Assembly: GCA_963761985.1 (NCBI GenBank)
Contig: CAVXIT010000013.1
Span: 1 to 64,000, forward strand
Direction of reading: 5' to 3'
DNA from: JACCTH01 sp963761985
GTDB taxonomy: Bacteria; Actinomycetota; Acidimicrobiia; Spongiisociales; ZC4RG35
DNA: 64,000 bases
The notes beneath the pieces were generated by a model. It did no database searches. It worked only from the letters and a program-made list of their open reading frames with translations, and had not been told where the DNA came from. The position numbers and the translations under genes are program-made. Shown one piece after another: positions 17,020-25,100 of this stretch. The stretch's first letter is position 1; every line of letters begins with the position of its first letter.

Positions 17020-18069
17020 TCAGTTCTTCGGTGCCAGGTAGGGATGGACTCCGACAAATGCCGAGTCGTTTCCTACGCAGTCGGTGGTGACCGCTCCGTT
17101 GGTGACGATTCCCAGCTCGGCATCGATCACGTCGTCTGCCAATTGACGGCCATTGAGGAAGCCATCGGTTGACGAGAAGTCGACCGTGAGGACATCGGGT
17201 AGGAGAAGGTCGGCCAGACCTGCGATGGCAGCGGGATCGTCATAGAAGATGTCGAGCGTGTCGACTATCTCACCACGAAAATCGCGCTGGTCACGTTGTG
17301 GCATGCCTGCATTAAAGGCGTTCCTCTGGGACGGCTCCGAACCAACCGGTTCGAAGATGTTGTTGGGGATGAACACCGTATTGATGGCCGGTCGCCCCAT
17401 CCGATCGATCTGTTGACCATCGAACAGGGTCCTCGCCCAAATGCCGGCGGTTCCCGACAACTCCGAGCTAGGGAACTCCAACACGATCGCCAGCGTGTTC
17501 AACCCCGCGAAGAAGTTGCTGGCTGGCGTCGTGTCCCCGGGCGTCTCGTTGGTCCCGCATGTGAAATCGGAGGCGAGGAAGTTATTGAGATCGAAGAAGA
17601 AGGGATCATCAAATGTCCCAGCGGTGACCTTGAATCCGCCACCAAGATCGGTGGTGACGCCGGTCACTCCTTCGATCGCACGCCCGCCTCCCTTCAACTT
17701 CAGTCTCCAACTCTGCTGCCCGCTGCTGTTCATCGGCCCGAACGTAAACGAGGCCCGCTCATCCGGTTTGGCGTTGGTGTTTGTGTCGGCCAGGATCTGG
17801 TACTTGGCGTCCGGGTGAAAACCCAACTGCCCAGTCAGAGCGCCGGCGGCTGGATTGACGGTCACTATCACGACGGCATTCTTCGAGTCGGCCGGCGACT
17901 GAAACGCGTACACATCGTTGATATCGAGCCTCGAATCACCGCCTGGTGGGGTCAAGCCGGGGGCATCCAGGTGATCGGCGGCCATCAGTCCCCCCGGTCC
18001 CGCTGCCACAAACACGGCCAAAGCCGCGACCGCCCCAAACAGGGCGGCTTTTCTAGTCACGACACGCAT
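17020..18069 (-). CDS. Secreted DUF4331 protein
   Basis: 349 residues from ATG 18069, with a GGAAGGGAG ribosome binding site. A Sec signal peptide (ALFGAVAALAVFVAAGPGGLMA) is followed by ADHLDAPGLTPPGGDSRLDINDVYAF, the family's diagnostic N-terminus. Later marks are FAGLNTLAIVLEFPSSEL and a C-terminal block on division of the product. DUF4331 proteins are exported and of unknown function. Probably the first gene of a two-gene unit with the TPR protein. Confidence 0.87.
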   Translation of the reverse strand: MRVVTRKAALFGAVAALAVFVAAGPGGLMAADHLDAPGLTPPGGDSRLDINDVYAFQSPADSKNAVVIVTVNPAAGALTGQLGFHPDAKYQILADTNTNAKPDERASFTFGPMNSSGQQSWRLKLKGGGRAIEGVTGVTTDLGGGFKVTAGTFDDPFFFDLNNFLASDFTCGTNETPGDTTPASNFFAGLNTLAIVLEFPSSELSGTAGIWARTLFDGQQIDRMGRPAINTVFIPNNIFEPVGSEPSQRNAFNAGMPQRDQRDFRGEIVDTLDIFYDDPAAIAGLADLLLPDVLTVDFSSTDGFLNGRQLADDVIDAELGIVTNGAVTTDCVGNDSAFVGVHPYLAPKN

Positions 18070-18275
18070 GAAACTCCCTTCCTCTTCCAGATAAGGTGTC
18101 GACTCTTCTTCGGGGCGGAGATGCCGGCGGATTGCCCAATCAAGAGGCACTTTCGGGCGGCAGATTCTTCTGATAGACCGGAAAGGTCGACGTCAACCGA
18201 GTAGTGCCTGATCAAAACCGCGGGCTGTAGGCCGTGAAATCCACGGCCTAGAGCCTTAGGTTTGTAAACAAAGAG

Positions 18276-18349
18276 CACGCCCGGAGGGACTCGAACCCCC
18301 AACCTCCTGATCCGTAATCAGACGCTCTATCCAATTGAGCTACGGGCGC
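18276..18349 (-). tRNA. tRNA-Arg (anticodon ACG)
   Basis: 74 nt. Acceptor GCGCCCG pairs with CGGGCGT (one G-U), the anticodon loop is TTACGGA, and the T loop TTCGAGT is intact. CCA is not encoded. Confidence 0.95.
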
Positions 18350-18396
18350 ACGGGAGAAGAAGTATTACAGAGCTTTTTGGGGATACGAAGCCGCCG

Positions 18397-18852
18397 CTAT
18401 CTGGCTCGACCGGGGAGGACGCCGTGCATCCTCGCCAGTTCTGTCAGATCGTCTTCCGAGGCGCCCTCGGCCTCGAGACGCAGATAGGCCTCCGGATACC
18501 CGTCGAGAGCCCGAGGCCAGATCGCAAGCCAGGCAGCTTGCTCATCGCCGACGATGCGCAACCCGTGCTCGGTGTCTGGAGGAATCAGCACGAACGAACC
18601 CGGAGTGAGGGGGATAGTGCTCTCGGCTCCGAGCAGCTCGATCGCTCCTCTAAGGATGAAGAAGGCCTCGGTCTCCCCGCGGTGGAGGTGGGTGTGTCCG
18701 CCCTCACCGGGGACCCCGGTCACCACAACCACGCCCCATCCGCCAGTCTCGGCAGCAGTCGCCTTGATCGTCAGATCGAATGGTGACCCGTAGAAGTCAC
18801 CATCTTCGGGCCCGAGAACCGTGAGACCATCAAGTGTGCGCACCCGACGCAC
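18397..18852 (-). CDS. Cupin-domain protein
   Basis: 151 residues, single cupin barrel. The first metal motif is GGHTHLHRGETEAFFILRGA (H-x-H...E) and the second is PPDTEHGLRIVG with its histidine. Single-domain cupins of this kind may be sugar isomerases, dioxygenases or sensors; the sequence does not decide. It stands alone between tRNA-Arg and a ceramidase-like gene on the same strand. Confidence 0.78.
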   Translation of the reverse strand: MRRVRTLDGLTVLGPEDGDFYGSPFDLTIKATAAETGGWGVVVVTGVPGEGGHTHLHRGETEAFFILRGAIELLGAESTIPLTPGSFVLIPPDTEHGLRIVGDEQAAWLAIWPRALDGYPEAYLRLEAEGASEDDLTELARMHGVLPGRAR

Positions 18853-18873
18853 ATTGAAACAGGAGAAGATGAG

Positions 18874-19455
18874 CTATATAGCGTTCTGCGGACTAGAGGA
18901 CTCGGCTAACCACCCGACCGCAACCGCCGCCAAGACATGCCAGACCGCGTGTGGTTGCCATAGCGAGCTCGGGTTACACAGTGGGCCTCCGGTGGCGCCT
19001 AGCCGCCCATAGATGCCGGCGATGCCCGCCATAAGAAGTGGCCCGATTGTGGCCCAAGAGCGATCTCGCCAAAGGACCGAGCCCACCGCAAGGATGGAGA
19101 GGAGCACCGCGAAGGGGTCGGCAACCCCCGGGAGCAAGAAAGTCACCACAGCCAGGATGAGTGCCGTGGGCAGTCTCGCCCAGTTCTCCCATTTGGTCCC
19201 ATGGCCCGCGATTACGGCGAGCAACCACGCCAGGCTGACATCGTGCGCCCACTCACTTCCGGGTGGCATCGGCCCATGGAAGAGAAATGACCCAAGGCCA
19301 GTCGCGATCAAGGCGATACCTATCCAGCGAGGCCGCGACCCCCGCCGCACCACCCAGAGGCCAGCAACGAGAAAGGCAATGGTCGACACTGCATTCACTG
19401 GCTGACCGAGGACGCCAGACGTGATGGCCTCGCAGTCCCGAGCGGCGCCGAGCAT
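18874..19455 (-). CDS. Alkaline-ceramidase-like (CREST superfamily) membrane protein
   Basis: 193 residues with about seven transmembrane helices. The CREST metal-hydrolase signature is visible: S and H in GLGSFLFHGPMP, D in EWAHDVSLAW and HxxxH in WQPHAVWHVLAA. Such proteins are putative zinc-dependent amidases or lipid hydrolases. It is divergent from the ECF sigma factor; its start lies 36 bp from the sigma promoter. Confidence 0.65.
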   Translation of the reverse strand: MLGAARDCEAITSGVLGQPVNAVSTIAFLVAGLWVVRRGSRPRWIGIALIATGLGSFLFHGPMPPGSEWAHDVSLAWLLAVIAGHGTKWENWARLPTALILAVVTFLLPGVADPFAVLLSILAVGSVLWRDRSWATIGPLLMAGIAGIYGRLGATGGPLCNPSSLWQPHAVWHVLAAVAVGWLAESSSPQNAI

Positions 19456-19490
19456 TCAGAGGACCGTCTCTTTAATTCTCGTTTACCTTC

Positions 19491-19518
19491 CCAATCCGAG
19501 GTTTAGTCGGTGTCGAAC
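19491..19518 (+). promoter_or_regulatory. ECF-type promoter CCAATCC-N16-CGAAC before the sigma factor
   Basis: -35 element CCAATCC at 19491-19497 and -10 element CGAAC at 19514-19518, 16-bp spacer. The identical pair occurs at 20835-20862 before the molybdopterin oxidoreductase. The layout resembles SigK promoters (GC-rich -35, CGAA-type -10). Autoregulation by the adjacent sigma factor is inferred. Confidence 0.65.
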
Positions 19519-19525
19519 AGCTGGT

Positions 19526-20162
19526 ATGCAATTTGCCCTTGCGCCGGTTTTCCCATTGGCGCCGGCGCGCGTTGTTGGGCTAGGCCTACTCAGGCCGTTA
19601 TTTTTCAGGCCTGTGAATTCTGGACCGGGCCTCGAGGCCCTGCTCGAATCGATCGGTCATGGAGATCGCTCGGCGTTCGAGCGGGTCTACGACCAGACCT
19701 CTTCGATGGTCTATGGCCTCACCCTGCGAGTCCTCCGCTCGGCCGCTTTGGCTGAGGAAGTCACCCAGGAGGTCTACCTCCAGATTTGGAAACAAGCCGA
19801 CCGATTCGACGCGAATAGAGCACCAGCGCGAGCCTGGATCGCAACCCTGGCACATCGACGAGCGGTCGACGCTGTTCGACGCAACCAGAGTTCGCGCGAC
19901 CGCGAGCTTGGCCTGGCGCAAGACCCCCCGGTGCCGGACGCGTCCGAGCTGATCATTGCCCAGGAAGACACCACGCGACTCAACAAAGCCCTCGGCCGGC
20001 TCTCGGACCTGCAGCGCGAGGTAATCGAACTCGCCTATTTCGGAGGCCTAACCCAAAACCAGGTGGCCGAAAAGCTGGGCACCCCTCTCGGGACGGTCAA
20101 GACGCGCGATACGCGACGGATTGCTGCGGCTGCGCTCGGTGATAGGAGACGAAGGTGTCTGA
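19526..20162 (+). CDS. sigK: ECF sigma factor, SigK-like (one-base frameshift near 3' end)
   Basis: Sigma region 2 reads RSAFERVYDQTSSMVYGLTL ... EEVTQEVYLQIWKQADRFD and region 4 LSDLQREVIELAYFGGLTQN then GTPLGTVKTR. After KTR the frame becomes nonsense, but skipping one base at about 20105-20108 gives IRDGLLRLRSVIGDEGV and a TGA at 20160-20162, exactly the expected SigK ending and overlapping the rskA start. The start is ambiguous: ATG 19526 lies 7 bp after the -10 element (leaderless), while GTG 19613 gives a length closer to other SigK proteins. It should direct transcription of the local regulon and be held by RskA. Confidence 0.82.
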
Positions 20163-20799
20163 GGAACACGACTCCGTAGCCGCTTACGCTGTTAACGCGC
20201 TCGACGAACTCGAGACGCGAAGGTTCGAACGTCATCTCGATTCGTGCGACGAATGTCAACGCGACCTCACCGAATTGATGGAGGCGACGACTCTTCTCGC
20301 CGACCTCTCAGCCGAACCGGCGCCGGCCACGTTGCGACGGAATGTCCTGGCCCAGATTCCGGTGCCCGCCCGCAGGCGGGGCCCGGCCTGGCTGATTGCC
20401 ACAGCCGCGGCGGTCCTGGCCCTCGTCTTTGGCGGTCTCTGGGCGACGTCATCCACCCGGCTCACTCATCTTGAGCAGGTCGCTGCGGTCTACGCAGCCG
20501 CGGACGCACGCCCATTGGAATTGACTGGCACCGAGGGCGAGGGCCGGTTCACCTACTCACCGTCTCTTGGCACCGGGGTGTTCGTGTCCCACGATCTGGC
20601 CGCCGCCCCTGCTGGATCGACCTACGAGCTTTGGCTGATCGACGACACCGGGCCCCATCCCGCCGGGCTCTTCGAGGCCGGTGAATCCGTCTTGGTGGAA
20701 GGGGCGGTTGCCGGCCAGCACGTGATCGCCGTCACTCTCGAGCCAGCCGGTGGAACCGAACTCCCAGAAGGCCCGGTTGTGCTGAGCGCCGAAGTCTAA
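20155..20799 (+). CDS. rskA: Membrane anti-sigma factor, RskA-like
   Basis: 214 residues from GTG 20155. N-terminal zinc-binding anti-sigma domain with HLDSCDEC (H-xxx-C-xx-C, residues 23-30). One transmembrane helix (AWLIATAAAVLALVFGGLWA, about 78-98). The extracytoplasmic domain matches the RskA C-terminal fold (STYELWLIDDTGPHPAGLF). It overlaps the repaired end of the sigma gene by 8 bp, which supports both the pairing and the frameshift interpretation. Confidence 0.9.
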   Translation: MSEEHDSVAAYAVNALDELETRRFERHLDSCDECQRDLTELMEATTLLADLSAEPAPATLRRNVLAQIPVPARRRGPAWLIATAAAVLALVFGGLWATSSTRLTHLEQVAAVYAAADARPLELTGTEGEGRFTYSPSLGTGVFVSHDLAAAPAGSTYELWLIDDTGPHPAGLFEAGESVLVEGAVAGQHVIAVTLEPAGGTELPEGPVVLSAEV

Positions 20800-20834
20800 A
20801 GAACGACAAAGACCTGTCTTTAACGACGCAGTTA

Positions 20835-20862
20835 CCAATCCAGCCTCATCCCGGTTGCGAAC
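20835..20862 (+). promoter_or_regulatory. ECF-type promoter CCAATCC-N16-CGAAC before the molybdopterin gene
   Basis: Second copy of the sigK-upstream promoter: CCAATCC 20835-20841, 16-bp spacer, CGAAC 20858-20862. The ATG at 20872 lies 10 bp downstream, so the transcript would be essentially leaderless. Confidence 0.65.
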
Positions 20863-20871
20863 CGATGAGGC

Positions 20872-22389
20872 ATGACAGCAACAGACACCGGGCCGACTAG
20901 CCGCCCCTTTGCGGCCGCCGCCGGAATCGTTTCGGGCTTAGCCGCCCTCGGAGCAGCTGAACTGGTTACCGCTGCCGATTCTCGGTTCGAGTCTCCTGTC
21001 ATCAGCGTCGGGAACCGGTTCATCGACTTCACTCCCGCCTGGCTCAAAGACCTGGCCATCTCGGCCTTCGGCACGAATGACAAGATCGCCCTCCTCGCCG
21101 GAATCGGGCTCCTCTTGCTCGTCTATTCCGCTTTGGTCGGCATCCTCGCTTTTCGCCGCCGCTTCGTCTGGGGCCTGATCGGGATCGGTCTATTTGGGGT
21201 TATCGGCGCCGCTGCCGCCATCTCCGAGGGGGAGGTTCTCTCCTCTCTTCCTTCGGTGGCCGCAGCGCTTGCCGGTATCGCCGTGCTCTGGTTCCTCCAC
21301 CAGAGATGGCAAAGGGGCGCGGAGGTGTCCGAGTCACGTCGGCAACTGCTGGCTGGACTCGGCGCCTCAGCCCTCCTCGCCGGCGGCTTGGGAGCAACCG
21401 GTCTGTTGCTGGGCCGCCGATTTCAGATCGATCCTTCGTCCGGCACGCTGCCGCCGGTCCGACGTTCGTTGCCACCGATTCCGCCCTCGACTGGGTACGA
21501 CATCCCCGGGCTCTCCTCGTTCGTGACCACCAACGAAGACTTCTATCGAATCGACACCGCACTCAACATTCCTCAGATCGCGGCTGACGACTACTCGCTG
21601 CGCATCTTCGGCATGGTCGATCGCGAGATCGTGCTCTCCTACCAGGACCTACTCAACCGGCCGCAAGTCGAAGCCGACATCACGATGACCTGTGTCTCCA
21701 ACGAGGTTGGCGGACGCCTGGTCGGCAACGCCAGATGGCAAGGTGTCCTCCTCGCCGAGCTGCTCGCCGAGGCAGGCATCCAAGCCGGCGCCGACCAGAT
21801 CGTCGGCCGCTCCTACGACGACTACACCTGCGGATTCCCGACAACGATCCTCGAGGACGGACGACAAGCGCTTCTCGCTTTGGGGATGAACGGAGATCCG
21901 CTGCCCGAGGTTCACGGCTACCCGGCGCGTCTCGTCGTCCCCGGCCTCTACGGATATGTCTCCGCCACCAAGTGGCTGAAGGAAATCGAGATCACCACCT
22001 TCGCGGCATTTGACCAGTACTGGGTCCCGCGCGGGTGGGCAGCTCAGGCACCGATCAAGACCCAATCACGGATCGACACCCCGGCGGCCCTGGCCACCCT
22101 CCCGGTGGGCCTCCACATGGTCGCCGGGGTGGCCTGGGCTCAGACCCGCGGCATCGAAAAGGTCGAAGTGTCCATCGACGGCGGCGATTGGCAGGAGGCG
22201 GAGCTCGCCGATGAGCTGAACCTCACCACCTGGCGACAGTGGCGTTTGCCCTGGGAGGTCACCGAGGGACGCCATTCGATCACCGTCCGGGCCACGGACG
22301 CCTCCGGCACGACCCAGACCGAGGAGCGAGCCCGACCGATGCCCGACGGCGCCACCGGCTGGCATCAGATTGTCGTGATCGGGCAATGA
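20872..22389 (+). CDS. Membrane molybdopterin-dependent oxidoreductase (sulfite oxidase family)
   Basis: 505 residues. The N-terminal ~180 residues contain about five transmembrane helices (for example IALLAGIGLLLLVYSALVGI). The sulfite-oxidase-type Mo-cofactor domain follows, with the molybdenum-ligating cysteine at C274 in TMTCVSNEVGG and DYTCGFPTTI. A C-terminal Mo-co dimerisation domain has GVAWAQTRGIEKVEVSIDGG. No haem domain is present, so electrons must go to another carrier. It lies 72 bp after rskA with its own sigK-like promoter. Possible role: sulfoxide or sulfite redox chemistry at the envelope. Confidence 0.85.
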   Translation: MTATDTGPTSRPFAAAAGIVSGLAALGAAELVTAADSRFESPVISVGNRFIDFTPAWLKDLAISAFGTNDKIALLAGIGLLLLVYSALVGILAFRRRFVWGLIGIGLFGVIGAAAAISEGEVLSSLPSVAAALAGIAVLWFLHQRWQRGAEVSESRRQLLAGLGASALLAGGLGATGLLLGRRFQIDPSSGTLPPVRRSLPPIPPSTGYDIPGLSSFVTTNEDFYRIDTALNIPQIAADDYSLRIFGMVDREIVLSYQDLLNRPQVEADITMTCVSNEVGGRLVGNARWQGVLLAELLAEAGIQAGADQIVGRSYDDYTCGFPTTILEDGRQALLALGMNGDPLPEVHGYPARLVVPGLYGYVSATKWLKEIEITTFAAFDQYWVPRGWAAQAPIKTQSRIDTPAALATLPVGLHMVAGVAWAQTRGIEKVEVSIDGGDWQEAELADELNLTTWRQWRLPWEVTEGRHSITVRATDASGTTQTEERARPMPDGATGWHQIVVIGQ

Positions 22390-22393
22390 GTTT

Positions 22394-22413
22394 CCGCACA
22401 AACCTTTGTGCGG
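22394..22413. terminator. Hairpin after the molybdopterin gene
   Basis: CCGCACAAA and TTTGTGCGG (22394-22402, 22405-22413) form a perfect 9-bp inverted repeat just after the stop codon. A second small hairpin, CGGAGC/GCTCCG at 22445-22459, precedes the fasciclin gene. Neither has a T tract. Confidence 0.45.
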
Positions 22414-22476
22414 TTGGCAGCGAATAGCTGCAGACAAGGGGGGCCGGAGCCCGGCTCCGAACCACGAAAGGAACCC

Positions 22477-23145
22477 ATGACAACCAAACTACGAATCCCC
22501 GGCCTGGTGGCAGCTCTCGCCATCATGCTGGCCGCGTGTGGCGGGGGCGATGCAGCAAGTACAACCGCTGCGACGACGCCTGTTACCACTGCCACCAGCG
22601 CAACCGAAACCACTATGACCGAAACGACCATGACCGAAACCACGATGGGTTCGGACATGTTGATGACACAGAACGTCGGTCCCGCCTGCGGTGCGGTCCC
22701 CGCCGACGGTGAAGGCTCCTTCGACGGCATGGCCGACGACCCGGCTGCCACTGCGGCTTCGAACAACCCCGTGTTGTCGACGCTCGTAGCGGCCGTGGTA
22801 CAGGCTGAGCTCGTGGACACCCTCAACAGCGAGGGCCCCTTCACGATCTTCGCCCCCTACAACGATGCCTTCGCGGCGATCCCCGAGGATCAGCTCAACG
22901 CCATCCTCGCCGACCAAGAGCAGCTGACCTCGATCCTCACCTACCACGTCGTGGCTGGTGAGCAGCTCGATCTCGCCGCTCTGGCCTCCGACATGGAGAT
23001 CACCACGGTGCAGGGTGGAACCGTCACGGTTGAGCCCTCCGGCGATCTCGTGACCGTCAATGGCGCCAACGTCATCTGCGGCAACGTGCAGACGTCCAAC
23101 GCCACTGTTCACATCATCGATGCGGTGCTGGTGCCTGCGGCCTAG
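22477..23145 (+). CDS. Fasciclin-domain lipoprotein (MPT83/MPT70-like)
   Basis: 222 residues from ATG 22477, with an AAAGGAAC ribosome binding site. Lipoprotein signal with lipobox MLAAC (C near residue 21). A Thr-rich linker (ATTPVTTATSATETTMTETT) precedes one FAS1 domain: NNPVLSTLVAAVVQAELVDT, GPFTIFAPYNDAFAAIP and TYHVVAGEQLDL. In mycobacteria SigK controls fasciclin proteins MPT70/MPT83; the same association is seen here by adjacency. Likely a surface adhesion or matrix protein. Confidence 0.9.
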   Translation: MTTKLRIPGLVAALAIMLAACGGGDAASTTAATTPVTTATSATETTMTETTMTETTMGSDMLMTQNVGPACGAVPADGEGSFDGMADDPAATAASNNPVLSTLVAAVVQAELVDTLNSEGPFTIFAPYNDAFAAIPEDQLNAILADQEQLTSILTYHVVAGEQLDLAALASDMEITTVQGGTVTVEPSGDLVTVNGANVICGNVQTSNATVHIIDAVLVPAA

Positions 23146-23169
23146 GCCACTTCCGATCCAACACTGATC

Positions 23170-23197
23170 AGAGGGCCGGGTTCACCCCCGGCCCTCT
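23170..23197 (+). terminator. Strong hairpin terminator of the fasciclin gene
   Basis: AGAGGGCCGGG (23170-23180) and CCCGGCCCTCT (23187-23197) pair perfectly around a 6-nt loop, 25 bp after the stop. A following T-run is lacking, as is common in actinobacteria. Confidence 0.7.
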
Positions 23198-23225
23198 GGC
23201 TATTCAGAGATGTAACAATCAGCGG

Positions 23226-24902
23226 ATGGAACCCATTGATCGAATCGCATCGGACTTTTGGGATGACGTGCTCCGCTCGTCGCCGACGACGGCGACCATG
23301 CTCGGTGACCGTCGCTTCGACGACCAGCTCGATGACATCGGCCCGGAAGCAACTGCTGCGCGGCTCGCCGAGCTCAACAAGACACTCGACGCTGTCATGA
23401 AAACATCGGTCGACGGGCTTGAGGCTCAACAACAGATCACGCATTCGATGCTTCTATCTGAGGCCCAAAGCCAGATCGACCTGATCGAAACCGGCTTTTA
23501 CTACGCAGCCTGTGATCCGAACACCGGTCTGATCTCCTGGCTCCTGTCCTATGCCACTCAGACGGTGGCAACGACGCCCGAACAGGCCGAGATGCTGGCA
23601 GAGCGCTACCAACAGCTTCCCCGTTTGTTCGCCCAGACGGCTGAACGACATCGGACAGAGTTTGCGGCCGGACGCACGGCCACCGCCGCCAACATCTCCC
23701 GGGTTCTCAGCCAGATCGATGGCTACCTCGCCTCATCGATCGACGAAGACCCGTTCGTCAACACCGCAATCCCGGAAGATTGGGAAGGTCGAGAAAAGTG
23801 GCGCGCTGATCTGCGGGAGATGGTCGAACAAGAATCCAGGCCGGCGATCGCCGAATATCGCTCCGCAGTCGCGAATTTGCTCCCGCTAGGACGTGACGAT
23901 GACCATCCCGGCGCCTCCCACGTCGCCAACGGGGAAGCGGACTACGAACGGTGCATCCAGGTGTTCACCAACCTCTCGATCACGCCTCAGGAGTTGCATG
24001 ACTTTGGCCGCGACGAGGCGGAGGGACGACTGGCCGACGAGTTCCGCAGCCTCGGCCAAAGCGCGCTCGGCACGTCGGAGCTCAAGGAAGTTCTCGATCG
24101 TCTTCGCAACGACCCTGCGCTGCGTTACGACAATTCGCAAGAGATCCTCGATGACGCCAATGCCCATGTCGCCCGCTCCTGGGCGGTCTCTATGGACTGG
24201 TTCAATTTGAAGCCGTCAGCCAATTGCTCGGTGGTGGAAGTGCCCGCTGCCCTGGCCAAGGATTCGCCTCCGGCCTACTACTTCCCACCGGCCCAGGACG
24301 GCAGTCGCCCCGGCACCTACTTCATCAACACCCACGACGCGCCCAATCGGGTTCGGTATGGAGCTGAAGCCGTCGGCTATCACGAGGCCAATCCCGGCCA
24401 CCATTTCCAGTTGACCCTCGCCGCGGAACTGCCCGACCTCCCTGAGTTTCGCAAGCACGCTCTCACCTACCCCTTCGTCGAGGGTTGGGGCCTCTACTCC
24501 GAACGGCTCGCTGAAGAGATGGGGCTTTACACGAGCGACCTCGCCCGCTTGGGAATGGTCTCAGCCGATGCCTGGCGCGCCTGCCGGCTGGTGGTCGACA
24601 CCGGACTTCACGCCTTTGGCTGGACCCGCCAACAGGCGGTCGACTACCTACACGAGTGGTGTGCTATCGACGAACCATCGGTGCAGACCGAGGTCGATCG
24701 CTACATCGGGATGCCGGGCCAGGCGCTGGCTTACAAGGCGGGCCAGCGCGAGATCTTCCGTCTTCGCGCACTGGCCGAGAGCACCCTCGGCGACCGCTTC
24801 GACATCAAGGCCTTCCACGACGTCGTCCTGGGGAGCGGCAACGTCACCTTGCCGGTCCTCGCGAAGTTGGTGGAGGATTATCTGCGAACCCAGGGTTCGT
24901 AG
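23226..24902 (+). CDS. DUF885 family protein (putative metallo-carboxypeptidase fold)
   Basis: 558 residues, full family length. The C-terminal half has the HExxxGHH metal site, GYHEANPGHHFQLTLA, then EGWGLYSERLAEEMGLY with a likely glutamate ligand. DUF885 proteins are distant relatives of gluzincin peptidases; no signal peptide is seen, so it should be cytoplasmic. Its last codons and TAG stop lie inside the 52-bp repeat copy at 24884. Confidence 0.85.
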   Translation: MEPIDRIASDFWDDVLRSSPTTATMLGDRRFDDQLDDIGPEATAARLAELNKTLDAVMKTSVDGLEAQQQITHSMLLSEAQSQIDLIETGFYYAACDPNTGLISWLLSYATQTVATTPEQAEMLAERYQQLPRLFAQTAERHRTEFAAGRTATAANISRVLSQIDGYLASSIDEDPFVNTAIPEDWEGREKWRADLREMVEQESRPAIAEYRSAVANLLPLGRDDDHPGASHVANGEADYERCIQVFTNLSITPQELHDFGRDEAEGRLADEFRSLGQSALGTSELKEVLDRLRNDPALRYDNSQEILDDANAHVARSWAVSMDWFNLKPSANCSVVEVPAALAKDSPPAYYFPPAQDGSRPGTYFINTHDAPNRVRYGAEAVGYHEANPGHHFQLTLAAELPDLPEFRKHALTYPFVEGWGLYSERLAEEMGLYTSDLARLGMVSADAWRACRLVVDTGLHAFGWTRQQAVDYLHEWCAIDEPSVQTEVDRYIGMPGQALAYKAGQREIFRLRALAESTLGDRFDIKAFHDVVLGSGNVTLPVLAKLVEDYLRTQGS

Positions 24903-24935
24903 GGTGGTTGTACCGCCATACCAGCCCACAGAACG
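24884..24935 (+). repeat. 52-bp interspersed repeat, copy A
   Basis: Left arm GCGAACCCAGGGTTCG, a central hairpin GGTGGT-TGT-ACCGCC, and a right arm ACCAGCCCACAGAACG. Copies of exactly the same length lie at 46784-46835 (minus) and 53423-53474. 47 of 52 positions match the 53423 copy. It contains the last codons and stop of the DUF885 gene and ends 10 bp before the 3' end of tRNA-Ser(GCT). Confidence 0.85.
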
Positions 24936-24945
24936 ATCGGTTTTG

Positions 24946-25036
24946 CGGAGAGGGAGGGATTTGAACCCTCGGGAGAGCTATATCACCCTCCACTCGCTTA
25001 GCAGGCGAGCGCCTTCGACCACTCGGCCACCTCTCC
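24946..25036 (-). tRNA. tRNA-Ser (anticodon GCT)
   Basis: 91 nt with a long variable arm. Acceptor GGAGAGG/CCTCTCC, anticodon loop CTGCTAA, discriminator G. CCA is not encoded. Confidence 0.96.
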
Positions 25037-25100
25037 AGGGAAGACTCAGGCTAACTGACCGACATAACCATCGACCGAGCTGGGTACGACGCACGCCGGA

